Positions 1-8,660 of a stretch of DNA of 64,000 bases are shown here, piece after piece. The first letter of the stretch is position 1. Each line of letters begins with the position of its first letter. Below the pieces are notes generated by a model that saw nothing but the letters and a program-made list of their open reading frames with translations, ran no database searches and had not been told where the DNA came from. Position numbers and translations under genes: made by a program. Origin of the DNA: Acanthamoeba sp. SK_2022b (Eukaryota; Discosea; Longamoebia; Acanthamoebidae); assembly GCA_027943245.1 (NCBI GenBank), contig JANDJZ010001754.1, positions 62,001 to 126,000 of the forward strand. Direction: 5' to 3'.

Positions 1-2142
1 GCGCTTCCAGCCGTGATCTTTTTTCTCGATGTAGACCCCCTGCAGCTCCGGCGAGAAGCCCGGCAGGCGGTTGATGCCCTCTTCCAGCGCCAGGAAGTAG
101 CGCTGCACCGCGCCGCCCCACACTTCGCCCGGCACCACGCACAGCACGCCCGGCGGGTACGGCAAGGCCCCTTCCGCCGCGATGCGCCCTTCCGCCTGGC
201 CGATCGGCACCAGCTCGACGTTATCGCGGATAAACTCCACGTTGGCGTCCTGCGGGTTCATCACCACCGGCGGGAAGTGATCCTGCCGGAACATCTCCTT
301 TTGCAGCTGTTTGACGTCGAAGCTGACGTACAGATCGTGCATCTCCTGGCACAGCCGGCGAATGCTGTAGCCGCGGTAGCGCTGCTCGTTCTTGCGGTAC
401 ACCGTTGGCAGCACCACGCTCAGCGGCGCGTCCTCTGCAACATAGCGCTCGAACTGCGCCAGCATCTCCACCAGGTGCTCCATCTTGGCCGGGTTTTCCG
501 CAGGGGTCAGCAGGAACAGGATCGAGTTGAGATCGCACTTCTCCGGCACGATGCCGTTCTCACGCAGGAAGTTGGCCAGAATGGTGGCCGGCACGCCGAA
601 CTCGGTGTATTGGCCCGTCGCGGCGTCGATGCCCGGCGTGGTCAGCAGCAGCTTGCACGGATCCACCAAATACTGATCCTGGGCATAGCCTTCGAAGCCG
701 TGCCACGTTTCCCCCGGCACGAAGGTGAAGAAGCGCGCGTCGTTGGCGATAAGGTCAGTATCGTGATCCTGCCAGTCTTTGCCCGCCACCTGCTGCGGAA
801 TAAACGGCTTCAGCTGCGAGCAGCGCTTGAGCAGCTGTTTGCGGGTCTCGATGCCCAGCTTGACGCAGTCCATCCACATGCGGCGCCCGGCGGGGCCGGC
901 GTGCATCTTGGCGTTGACGTCCAGCGCGGCGAACAGCGGATAGAACGGGCTGGTCGACGCATGCAGCATGAACGCGTTGTTCAGGTGCTTGTGGTTGCAG
1001 TGGCGCTTTTGCCCTTTGATGTGGTCGTCTTTCTTGTGGATCTGCGAGGTCTGCGAGAACCCCGCCTGCTGTTTATGCACCGACTGGGTGACGAAAATGC
1101 CCGGATCGTGCTCGTCCAGCTCCAGCAGCAGCGGCGAACACTCTTTCAGCATCGGAATAAAGCCTTCGTAGCCCACCCAGGCGGAGTCGAACAGGATGTA
1201 GTCGCACAGGTGGCCGATGGTGTCGATCACCTGGCGAGCGTTGTAAATCGTGCCGTCGTAGGTGCCGAGCTGAATAATCGCCAGCCGGAACGGCCGCGCC
1301 GCCGCGGCCTTCTCAGGCGCCACCTCGCGGATCTGCTCACGCAGGTAGCGTTCGTCGAAGCAGTGCGCATCGATGCCGCCGATAAAGCCGAACGGGTTAC
1401 GGGCGGTTTCCAGATAGACCGGCGTGGCCCCAGCCTGGATCAGCGCCCCGTGGTGGTTGGATTTATGGTTGTTGCGATCGAACAACACCAGATCGCCACG
1501 GGTCAGCAGCGCGTTGGTCACCACCTTGTTGGCCGCCGAGGTGCCGTTGAGCACGAAGTAGGTTTTATCGGCGTTGAACACCCGCGCCGCGTGCTTTTGC
1601 GCATCCTTGGCCGACCCTTCGTGGATCAGCAGATCGCCCAGCTTGACGTCGGCGTTGCACATATCGGAACGGAACAGGGTCTCACCGTAGAAATCGAAGA
1701 ACTGCCGGCCGGCCGGGTGCTTGCGGAAGAACTCGCCGCCCTGATGCCCCGGGCAGGCGAAGGTCGAGTTTTCCATCTCGACGTAGGTCTTCAGCGTTTT
1801 GAAGAACGGCGGCAGCAGCGCCTGCTCGTAGGCGTCGGCGGCGGCCTCCAGCTGCGCCATGTAGAACGGCTTGCTGGCGCCGGCCAGCAGCGCGAAAACC
1901 CCACTGACGAACGGCAGATAGTCCGGCGAGAGATGCTCGTCCCCTTCCACCGCCACGAAGGTCGGAATGTCGAACCCCGTCGCCTGCAAGCGCGCCAGAA
2001 TGCCGGCGTTCACGTCGGCGACCGACACCACCACCGCCGCCACGTCGGTGTAGTCCGTCTGCTCTACGCGCACGATTTGGCGCAGCGTCTCAATGGTGGC
2101 GACCAGGCTGGCGCTGGTCGCGATTTTCAATTCTTTCATCAT
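1..2142 (-). CDS. Ornithine decarboxylase (SpeC/SpeF family), 3' end cut by window
   Basis: PLP-dependent cytosolic decarboxylase that makes putrescine from L-ornithine. The translation has the family order: an N-terminal wing domain, the conserved stretch around NSTFACPGHQ, LLIHEGSAKDAQ and FDRNNHKSNHHGA, and the PLP-lysine motif SVHKQQAGFSQTSQ. It begins ATGATGAAA at 2142 (or 2139) and runs off the left edge about 10-15 residues before the usual end (about 711-730 aa in E. coli). Its N-terminus mixes features of constitutive SpeC and inducible SpeF, so I do not assign a paralog. I saw no SpeFL-like leader peptide upstream, which leans towards SpeC. It is GC-rich, unlike the DNA to its right, and is taken as chromosomal flank of the ICE. 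Confidence 0.93.
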   Translation of the reverse strand, partial: MMKELKIATSASLVATIETLRQIVRVEQTDYTDVAAVVVSVADVNAGILARLQATGFDIPTFVAVEGDEHLSPDYLPFVSGVFALLAGASKPFYMAQLEAAADAYEQALLPPFFKTLKTYVEMENSTFACPGHQGGEFFRKHPAGRQFFDFYGETLFRSDMCNADVKLGDLLIHEGSAKDAQKHAARVFNADKTYFVLNGTSAANKVVTNALLTRGDLVLFDRNNHKSNHHGALIQAGATPVYLETARNPFGFIGGIDAHCFDERYLREQIREVAPEKAAAARPFRLAIIQLGTYDGTIYNARQVIDTIGHLCDYILFDSAWVGYEGFIPMLKECSPLLLELDEHDPGIFVTQSVHKQQAGFSQTSQIHKKDDHIKGQKRHCNHKHLNNAFMLHASTSPFYPLFAALDVNAKMHAGPAGRRMWMDCVKLGIETRKQLLKRCSQLKPFIPQQVAGKDWQDHDTDLIANDARFFTFVPGETWHGFEGYAQDQYLVDPCKLLLTTPGIDAATGQYTEFGVPATILANFLRENGIVPEKCDLNSILFLLTPAENPAKMEHLVEMLAQFERYVAEDAPLSVVLPTVYRKNEQRYRGYSIRRLCQEMHDLYVSFDVKQLQKEMFRQDHFPPVVMNPQDANVEFIRDNVELVPIGQAEGRIAAEGALPYPPGVLCVVPGEVWGGAVQRYFLALEEGINRLPGFSPELQGVYIEKKDHGWKR

Positions 2143-2837
2143 GCTGACTCTCAAACGGTGAAGGATGAGGGTGTGCCACCGGCACGGTAATGAGATAACG
2201 CGGTTATCCCGGTAAAGCGATACCCGGGCACGGCAGCATAAGCGGCGTGCGTGACCGGCTCATGATCGGGGATCATCAGGCGGCTATCGGGGGAACTGGT
2301 CTTGGCAGCGTCCGACAGGCATCAGTAAAATCAGGGCCATAGCGCTGGCTTTACGCATGCCTAACAGCGAGCATCAGGCGGCCTTACCGCATGGCCGGCA
2401 GGCGTATTCGGGCGGATGACGTGCAAAGGAGACAACGGCGGAACGGTGGCGGCGTCAGATGTCTGGTGCGCAGCAGCGCTTGAGCAACAAAACCAGTCAT
2501 GCCAATAACCCTCTGGCTTATAAGAAGCGGGAACTAACGCATTGTTATTCAATTAAAAATTCATCTTAACGACGGTATAAATACACGTTTTATATGCATA
2601 TTTATTGAATGACGATACCCTCCCATTCCCCACTCCGCCAGGTTCGCTGCCTGAAAATAGAGCAACCGATCGGCTTTGTGACAGAAAGCGATTGACGCCA
2701 CCCCTAATTCTGCATCAATGCACACTGGTTAAAGGATGAGAACTTTAACGGGTGGTTAATACGGAATCGACTTGTCAAAGTGATAACAGAGTAACTGTTT
2801 ACTACCGCGACGTTGTAAGTTGAATTCCTCAAGAAGG
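2143..2837. other. Intergenic ICE-chromosome junction region
   Basis: About 700 bases between the decarboxylase start and the end of the integrase gene. It must hold the decarboxylase promoter and probably the ICE attachment site. I found no tRNA gene or recognisable tRNA 3' fragment in it. The only sizeable reading frame (2361-2552, minus) has no clear ribosome site and is not called. Base composition falls from GC-rich to mixed at about 2530. Confidence 0.5.
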
Positions 2838-2861
2838 ATGCCTGTGTGACAGCACAGGCAT
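2838..2861 (-). terminator. Hairpin behind the integrase gene
   Basis: A perfect 9-bp inverted repeat, ATGCCTGTG and CACAGGCAT, with a 6-base loop lies 35 bases beyond the integrase stop codon and is followed on the minus strand by a weak T-rich tract. The word ATGCCTGTGT recurs at 2898-2907 over the integrase stop codon. A terminator is the simplest reading. Confidence 0.5.
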
Positions 2862-2895
2862 ACTTTTCTCGATAACTGGTGATATTCACAGCAAA

Positions 2896-3927
2896 TCATG
2901 CCTGTGTCAAGCTTTGTAAGCTTCTCGTAGCGGTGATATCCGTATGTAAAACAAGCTCCTGTTCTAGTGCTCTTCCTGCTACTTCCATATCCAATTCGAT
3001 ATACTCCATCGTGGTACTGACGTTACGGTGCCCCAGCAAATCCTTCACCAGTTTTAGATTTCTGTCCGGGGATTTCATCAACTCCGTGGCAAGTGTGTGA
3101 CGGAAACGGTGTGAGGAAATATCGAAGCCACTCTCCCTGGACAACCGACGATAGAAGCTACGAAATGACTGCAGAACGTTTTTCTCGTCATAGATGTAAT
3201 GAGTATTCCGTGGATTGGTGAACCGTTTGACATCAAAAAGCAGGTCATGCTGACCCGCACCTCGCTCGATTGCACGTATCATGAGCAGCTCTATTCGCTT
3301 CCTTAATTGACGAACCACCGGTACTTTCCACTCTCGATGTGTTTTGCTACCTTCAAGTCGAAGTTCGATCCAACCTTGCTCAATGTTCACATCTCTCAGG
3401 CGGATGTGGATCATCTGATTGTTACGCATACCGGTATATCGAAATGTGTCTAATACCGTCATCCAGAACCAGGTAGGATAGAGTGCGCACTTTCCCCCCT
3501 TCACTGGTTTTCTCTCCTTCTCCCGCTGTTCATACTGTTGCATCACGAGGTAAAGACGGGTCAATTGAGACTTCGTCAATATTCGTTTTTTCTTAGTGTC
3601 AGATCGAACTACCGTTCCATTAAAAGGGTTCTCACCGTGCTGAACCAACGCTTTTTTAATACCCAAATTAAATATTGCCCGCAGATGGGCAACCTTATTG
3701 TTCCAGGTATGTACCGAAAGGTTTTTCTCCTTTAACAGATGCCGACGCCAAAGCAACACATCCCTTTGCGTCACCATAGCAGGTGTTATAGCTCCACCAA
3801 TAAAACGCGTAAATGTTAGTGCTACTTTCCTATAACTCCATTCCGTTGCTGCACGTAGTTGTTTGGTGAAAAAATATTCCTCGAGCAAGAACTCCCACTC
3901 ATCGTGCATTTTTTCTTCACTTTTCAT
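2896..3927 (-). CDS. Tyrosine recombinase / ICE integrase
   Basis: Site-specific recombinase of the phage integrase family, expected to integrate and excise the element. The C-terminal catalytic domain keeps the full set: Arg in YTGMRNNQ, the HRFRHTLAT box, LLGHRNVS and the nucleophile Tyr in TMEYIELD. The N-terminal half is a SAM-like core-binding domain. I chose ATG 3927 (343 aa) because GAGG lies 7 bases upstream; a longer frame from 4008 has no ribosome site. It follows the relaxase gene by under 100 bases, as in SPI-7/PFGI-1 class elements where an integrase and traI lie together at one end. Confidence 0.85.
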   Translation of the reverse strand: MKSEEKMHDEWEFLLEEYFFTKQLRAATEWSYRKVALTFTRFIGGAITPAMVTQRDVLLWRRHLLKEKNLSVHTWNNKVAHLRAIFNLGIKKALVQHGENPFNGTVVRSDTKKKRILTKSQLTRLYLVMQQYEQREKERKPVKGGKCALYPTWFWMTVLDTFRYTGMRNNQMIHIRLRDVNIEQGWIELRLEGSKTHREWKVPVVRQLRKRIELLMIRAIERGAGQHDLLFDVKRFTNPRNTHYIYDEKNVLQSFRSFYRRLSRESGFDISSHRFRHTLATELMKSPDRNLKLVKDLLGHRNVSTTMEYIELDMEVAGRALEQELVLHTDITATRSLQSLTQA

Positions 3928-4012
3928 TTCATAACCTCGAATGAGTATATTTATCCACTCACAATCCGTCAGTTTTACCCAACACTTATGAGATTCTCCC
4001 TGCATCAAAAAA

Positions 4013-5713
4013 CTACGGGATCACGAGTAACTGACTGTCCTCTGGCACGCGTGTCCCACCATACAAACTATTTGCCTTAATCAGGTAACCATTGATACGG
4101 CGATATGTGCCCACCCCCTCAGGCTTTTCATAAAGATGGCCAATAAAGAATCGCTGCCCCTTACGGATCCGATGTCTTCCCAGTTTTTCAAATGCTTTTT
4201 GGATAGCATTTCGGTCACTACGCTCCAAATTATTTTCTTTGATATACAGATGAAAAATATCTGGAACGCAGAGAAACACGAAACCACTAACAATATGTGC
4301 CCTGGAACCTATAGTATTAACAGATATATCACCTTTTTTTATCCCAAGACTCAACCACTGTAGAAAGGCGTTCCCAACATTATTCTCTGCATTCAAAATA
4401 CCTTCCACGCTATTTTCTTCCAACCCTGGAGCCTTTGATAAATGTTGAACGTCTAAAATAGTCGTTGTTTCCGTGCTATTTAATAGTTCCGGTTCTATTA
4501 CGCCTGGTAAAACACAGTCATCTTCAATTACAGTAGTTATGTCATGTACCGACCCCTGCTTTTCTTCAGGAAGGAGGCTCTCTTTCTGAGGGGCGTTTCC
4601 CTCTTCTTGGTTATCCAGGCAAGTCGGTACTGACACCTCTACCGCCATTAATGACAACAAAGCCTGCATATCTTCTTCCACACCAACCTCTGTTTCTGGC
4701 GCCAGGACCATCTCAGCCAAAGGCTTATCGTTGACCGGCGCATCCAGGGCCGAACTAAGAAACACTTCCGTGACTAACGGTGCATTTTCGTTGGGCTGAT
4801 CTAATGTCTCTGCCGGCAGTTGCTCCTGAGCGAGAGTGGGACGGATACTGCTGACTGCGCTTTGCAAATCAGTCTCGGGTACTGAAGAGGTGATATGTTC
4901 TGTCGCCGGCGCCACTGACGGTAAGGTTATTGCCAATGTGTCGGGGTTGGATATCGGCAAAAGCGATACGGCCAAACCATCGCCACGAGCCAGTTTAGCC
5001 GCCTCCAGAGTAATATCGTCAATTGCAGGTAATGTGCTCGGTTGCCTGGACGCTATCGTCATCAACGAATGTATCGACGCTGGTAGTGTTGACAACCATT
5101 CAATAAGCTCTTCAGGCAGCAGTCGTGCCGCAATCATTGCGCTCTGACTGCTGGCCAGAGTCGGGGCTAACGGAGTGGCTCTGAAGCGAAAACGGTAAGG
5201 TTCACCCGGTACCGTCAAACCAGGTAACCAGGCACGGCCACTTTGGAACTCACCCTGCAGCTGGCTCAACAGCGGCAGGTAGTGCCATAGAGCTGCATAA
5301 AACACCACGACATTCCACTGCACATTCTGGGCGGATTGTTCTTCAGGCGCAGCCCCTGGTGGCAACATGTACCCCTTGGCCAGTCGAACCGCATACGTCG
5401 TCGTCTGCAGGGTAACATCGACCAGCCCTCCTTCCCTGGCATACTCCCCCTGGGACGAGGCCGGAAGTACCTGCATCAGCGTAACAAGCTGCTTCAAGGG
5501 TTGCAGATAGAAATGTTCATAGAGATCTTTGGGCAGTGCGCTGTTCTCCCACAGCTGCTGCAAACACTGCTGACGAGAGGCCGTGCTCAAAAGCTGCTCT
5601 GCGGATGCCGGCATAAAATAACCTACAGGACATTGAGAGGCTGAAATGCTTGTCGTTGGATTTGCCGGCATAACCCGGGTTCCAACCAGCAGTTCTTTGA
5701 TAGCCTTCAGCAT
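4013..5713 (-). CDS. traI: ICE relaxase-like protein TraI (PFGI-1 class, MobH-like), catalytic motifs degenerate
   Basis: Homologue of the relaxase that nicks oriT in this ICE class (TIGR03760 type), 566 aa. The N-terminal TraI_2 domain (about residues 15-200) and C-terminal TraI_2_C domain (about 450-560, with GFVFLCVPD and NGYLIKANSLYG) are recognisable around a long low-complexity acidic middle. The N-terminal domain normally carries a His-rich motif followed by HD; here the equivalents read SSQGEYAREGGLVDVTLQ (about residues 88-105) and YAALWHYLPLL (about 138-148), so these histidines and the HD pair are absent. Start at 5713 is set by GGAGG six bases upstream; it overlaps the helicase gene by 7 bases. 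It may be structural or need a partner nuclease. Confidence 0.8.
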   Translation of the reverse strand: MLKAIKELLVGTRVMPANPTTSISASQCPVGYFMPASAEQLLSTASRQQCLQQLWENSALPKDLYEHFYLQPLKQLVTLMQVLPASSQGEYAREGGLVDVTLQTTTYAVRLAKGYMLPPGAAPEEQSAQNVQWNVVVFYAALWHYLPLLSQLQGEFQSGRAWLPGLTVPGEPYRFRFRATPLAPTLASSQSAMIAARLLPEELIEWLSTLPASIHSLMTIASRQPSTLPAIDDITLEAAKLARGDGLAVSLLPISNPDTLAITLPSVAPATEHITSSVPETDLQSAVSSIRPTLAQEQLPAETLDQPNENAPLVTEVFLSSALDAPVNDKPLAEMVLAPETEVGVEEDMQALLSLMAVEVSVPTCLDNQEEGNAPQKESLLPEEKQGSVHDITTVIEDDCVLPGVIEPELLNSTETTTILDVQHLSKAPGLEENSVEGILNAENNVGNAFLQWLSLGIKKGDISVNTIGSRAHIVSGFVFLCVPDIFHLYIKENNLERSDRNAIQKAFEKLGRHRIRKGQRFFIGHLYEKPEGVGTYRRINGYLIKANSLYGGTRVPEDSQLLVIP

Positions 5714-7155
5714 GCCAGGCCTCCGGCGATATCATTACCCTCGCTGTCCATCAACATCTGGAGCAATTCATTCAGTACCAGCGTTTGCCGGGCCCGGGTC
5801 ACAGCGACATACAGCAGGTTGGTTTCATCGGTACGTTCGCAGTCGGCCATCAGGGGATCTGTGATATCGGCAAAATCATGATTCAACACCACCACAGACC
5901 ACTCCAGCCCTTTGCTTCGATGCGCCGTCGAAACGGTTATCTGAGCCTGGCATTCATCAGTCACTGCATGCTCACGCATCACCTGCAGCTTTTGTGGCAG
6001 CGGGAAGTACTGTTCGAGTAACCGGAGGCCTTGGTTCATTTCAACATCCCGGGTTGCTCTGGCAACCGACTCAAATTCCTCAAAGTTGCGGTATTCTCGC
6101 GCCAGCCGCGGAGATTGCATTCGCTCAGGCATGTCCGCCGAAAACCAGTACAGATCTTCCAGTTCTTCCGTTTTGTAGCCGCTGATACCCCCAACCCAGT
6201 AGACCTTCTTCCCTGCCAGGCTGGCATCCAGCGCAGCGCCGATGACCCCAGCCACCGTTCGGCTCAATATGGCAACAGGCTGACCCTTCACGTCATCAGG
6301 TATGCACCCAACAACCCTGTCGTTTCCCCCCTCCTCGACCACCGACATCGTTTCGCCTTGCCGCGCAAGCAGCATATTGGCCACCTGGGCCACGGCAGGA
6401 CCAAAACGGAAACTGTGTGTCAGGTAAAGTTGGTCCGCATCGGCCAACTCAGGAGCATCGAGGGCATTTTCCGCGCCACGGAATCGGTAGATTTGTTGAT
6501 GCCGGTCGCCAACCAACACCACATTACAACCCTGCGCCAGTACCAGTGACTGCGTCACCGGATTCGCGTCTTGCCCCTCGTCAAACAGGAGCGTCTGCCA
6601 GCGTTTGGAAAGGTCGGGCTGAGAGAGCTGATACAGCTTGAGGTAAACGTCATGGGTGACAGGGAAAGTACCATCCTGGCGTGCAGACTCACGCCAGAGC
6701 AATTGCGCCGCTGCCAGGATTTTATCGGGCGACAAACCACTGCGTGAGTCTTCATCAGGCAAGTGTTGCAAACCCAATTCGCCATCCCCACTGCAGAGGA
6801 AAGCGTTAAAGGTCGTGATAGATGTGCGTGCCAGCGGCCAATAGCGGGTATTGAGTTGGCGAGCAACGTCAGTGATCCGCAGGTTAGCTGTCAACCGCCG
6901 CTGATAATGGCGCCCGAAGTTAGGCCAGGCCAGCTGATGCGACGTCTTACATTCAACGTTAAACGGGAATTTTTGCTCAGCCTCATCCCTGACTGCACGG
7001 TTATAGGCAAGATAAAGCATCCTGCAATCCGGGTTTGCCTGGGCAAAACGGACCAATGTAGACGTTTTACCGGTGCCGGCAAACGCCCTGACCACCAGGC
7101 GATGGCCGGACCAACCAATGATGGCGGCCTGTTCAGGTGTATCACAATAAGACAT
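5707..7155 (-). CDS. UvrD/Rep-like superfamily 1 helicase
   Basis: ATP-dependent DNA helicase, 482 aa and so compact compared with UvrD or Rep (about 670-720 aa). Seen motifs: Walker A in AFAGTGKTS (about residue 25), Walker B-type LLFDEGQDA (about 190), motif III-like VGDRHQQIYRFRGA, motif V region STAHRSKGLEWSVVVL and motif VI YVAVTRARQ (about 450). The size suggests reduced 1B/2B insertions. ATG 7155 is preferred because GGAG lies 8 bases upstream. It is translationally coupled to traI (7-base overlap), so it probably unwinds the nicked strand with the relaxase. A similar helicase accompanies traI in related ICEs. Confidence 0.85.
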   Translation of the reverse strand: MSYCDTPEQAAIIGWSGHRLVVRAFAGTGKTSTLVRFAQANPDCRMLYLAYNRAVRDEAEQKFPFNVECKTSHQLAWPNFGRHYQRRLTANLRITDVARQLNTRYWPLARTSITTFNAFLCSGDGELGLQHLPDEDSRSGLSPDKILAAAQLLWRESARQDGTFPVTHDVYLKLYQLSQPDLSKRWQTLLFDEGQDANPVTQSLVLAQGCNVVLVGDRHQQIYRFRGAENALDAPELADADQLYLTHSFRFGPAVAQVANMLLARQGETMSVVEEGGNDRVVGCIPDDVKGQPVAILSRTVAGVIGAALDASLAGKKVYWVGGISGYKTEELEDLYWFSADMPERMQSPRLAREYRNFEEFESVARATRDVEMNQGLRLLEQYFPLPQKLQVMREHAVTDECQAQITVSTAHRSKGLEWSVVVLNHDFADITDPLMADCERTDETNLLYVAVTRARQTLVLNELLQMLMDSEGNDIAGGLAC

Positions 7156-7580
7156 AAGCAGCACTCCGTAAAACTTGACCGGCGCTTATCCTGCGCAGGT
7201 CAGTACGGCCAGTACCACAGAAAAACCTTTTCCCGAAAGAAATAGATTCCCGCAGTCAGCCGTGTTCAGGTTGATAGACAGCTATCAACCCCTCATTGCT
7301 GGAGTCTCTTAGAGCAAAACAGTGGGGAAGCCTATACCTCCGAAGGCAACCCCAAAGCTAACAATCTATTGTTTTATTGTGTTTTTATCAGGTTTCCCTG
7401 GTGCCAAGAACAACAAATATCAGGTGATTTTATTACGGGGCGTTCCGACGATTCACAAAATGCATCTACAAATGAAAAGTCCACCCTCATGATTTCTGCG
7501 CATCCCTCCGCATCGTTTGGTTATTCCCCCAAACGCTGAGTGGGCGCTTTCTCTGGTGTTGTGCGCTATAGCATCACCTG

Positions 7581-7618
7581 AGCGTTATGCTCTCCCGAAA
7601 GGAGATGAACATAACGCT
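7581..7618. other. Long imperfect hairpin in a divergent intergenic region
   Basis: AGCGTTATG (7581-7589) pairs with CATAACGCT (7610-7618), and inside it CTCTCC pairs with GGAGAT around a CGAAA loop. It lies in the 665-base gap between the helicase and the plus-strand cargo genes. Nearby are a further GAGCCT/AGGCTC hairpin (about 7644-7665) and GC-rich segments at about 7300-7360 and 7500-7570. The whole 7300-7700 stretch looks structured but has no reading frame. Role unknown. Confidence 0.4.
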
Positions 7619-7720
7619 TAGAAGCCTCAGTTAAGCACCGCGAGCCTCCACACTCAGGCTCCTTTCTAACAACTACAGTGACCCCGCGTCAACAAAAATG
7701 ACACTTTTGGGATTCTAACA

Positions 7721-7743
7721 ATCGTTTTGCGACATATAACGAT
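7721..7743. promoter_or_regulatory. Inverted repeat, candidate operator
   Basis: ATCGTT (7721-7726) and AACGAT (7738-7743) form a 6-bp inverted repeat with an 11-base spacer, just upstream of the -35 box of the cargo promoter. It may bind the HTH protein encoded immediately downstream. Confidence 0.3.
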
Positions 7744-7752
7744 GCGGTTTTC

Positions 7753-7780
7753 TTGAATTAAACAACTTGGAGTGTAGAAT
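7753..7780 (+). promoter_or_regulatory. Sigma-70 promoter for the signalling cargo operon
   Basis: TTGAAT (7753-7758), a 16-base spacer and TAGAAT (7775-7780) with a TG extension before the -10 box. It reads towards the start at 7821. Confidence 0.55.
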
Positions 7781-7820
7781 GATGTCTGTTTTTTAAACCG
7801 AAAAAGGGTGAAGGTGGGAG

Positions 7821-8654
7821 ATGGTAACCAACAATAAAACTGCACTTGGGGAAGTCATTGCCAAAGCGATGACGATGAAAGGAATTCCAAAGCAAAAACA
7901 CATCAGCCATACGAGCCACGTACTGGACATCACAACAGCTGCAGCCCAGAAAAAGATGAGCGGTGCCTCAAACTGGGAGGTATCCCAGCTGGTTAAAGTC
8001 ATTGATTCAATCGATATGAGGATGAGTGACTTCTTTGATATTTATAATTATGCAATAAATGAAGTGCATGATGCTATATGGAATGATGGCAAGAACAACG
8101 TTAAATGCAAAATATACCTATCTAATGTAAACGCTATTGATACAACTGAATATTCTGCCTTAAAAATTAATGATGAGTGGGTTGTTTTTCATACTAACGA
8201 TATAAAAGATGATGTTTTTTTTGAATCAAAACGCAACATTGAAATGATTCAGTTATATCCTCAAAAACAAAATGAAGAAAAACACCGAATCGCTATTCTT
8301 GATGATGACAAAAACATCGTCGATAGCCTCAAAGAAATCATTGTAAACAATGAATATCTTGTTGATGCCTTTTATGATATTAACTCATTAGAGGAGAGCC
8401 TGAAAAATAAGCCATATGATGCGTATATTTTGGATTGGGTTATAGGAACAAAAACCGTGTTCAGCACGATTAAAGAGATAAGAAAAACTGAAAATAATAA
8501 TGCCATGGTACTGGTTCTTACCGGGCAACTGTCAGGGATCGTAGATAGCGAAATCGCAAGTGCTATAAATGATTATGATATAACAGGCCCTCACGAGAAA
8601 CCTATCAAAGCCAGTGTAATAAAATCATTAGTGGATAAACACTTTCCCAAGTGA
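7821..8654 (+). CDS. HTH (BetR-like) and receiver-domain response regulator
   Basis: 277 aa. The N-terminal part (about 1-75) resembles the BetR-type helix-turn-helix domain. A linker leads to a C-terminal receiver domain with the acidic cluster ILDDDKN (about residue 161), the phospho-acceptor Asp in YILDWVIG (about 204), the Thr in VLTGQ and the Lys in HEKPIK (about 259), so phosphotransfer looks possible. DNA binding sits at the N-terminus, the reverse of OmpR/NarL types. Ribosome site AAGGTG precedes ATG 7821. It heads a four-gene plus-strand cluster whose last gene is a hybrid kinase, its probable partner. Confidence 0.75.
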   Translation: MVTNNKTALGEVIAKAMTMKGIPKQKHISHTSHVLDITTAAAQKKMSGASNWEVSQLVKVIDSIDMRMSDFFDIYNYAINEVHDAIWNDGKNNVKCKIYLSNVNAIDTTEYSALKINDEWVVFHTNDIKDDVFFESKRNIEMIQLYPQKQNEEKHRIAILDDDKNIVDSLKEIIVNNEYLVDAFYDINSLEESLKNKPYDAYILDWVIGTKTVFSTIKEIRKTENNNAMVLVLTGQLSGIVDSEIASAINDYDITGPHEKPIKASVIKSLVDKHFPK

Positions 8655-8660
8655 ATCATT

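Noticed and set aside
13..2190. A 725-codon plus-strand open frame
   Set aside because: It is the antisense of the ornithine decarboxylase gene, whose translation matches the family from end to end; the plus frame is low-complexity His/Arg/Val-rich, as GC-rich shadows are.
2361..2552. A 63-codon frame upstream of the decarboxylase as a SpeFL-type leader
   Set aside because: It does not resemble the conserved short SpeFL peptide and is much longer; no arrest-type C-terminus is seen.
2700..2800. Possible tRNA-Phe 3' end (CGGAATCGA at about 2763)
   Set aside because: Only nine bases match and the rest of the tRNA sequence is absent; too short to call an attachment repeat.
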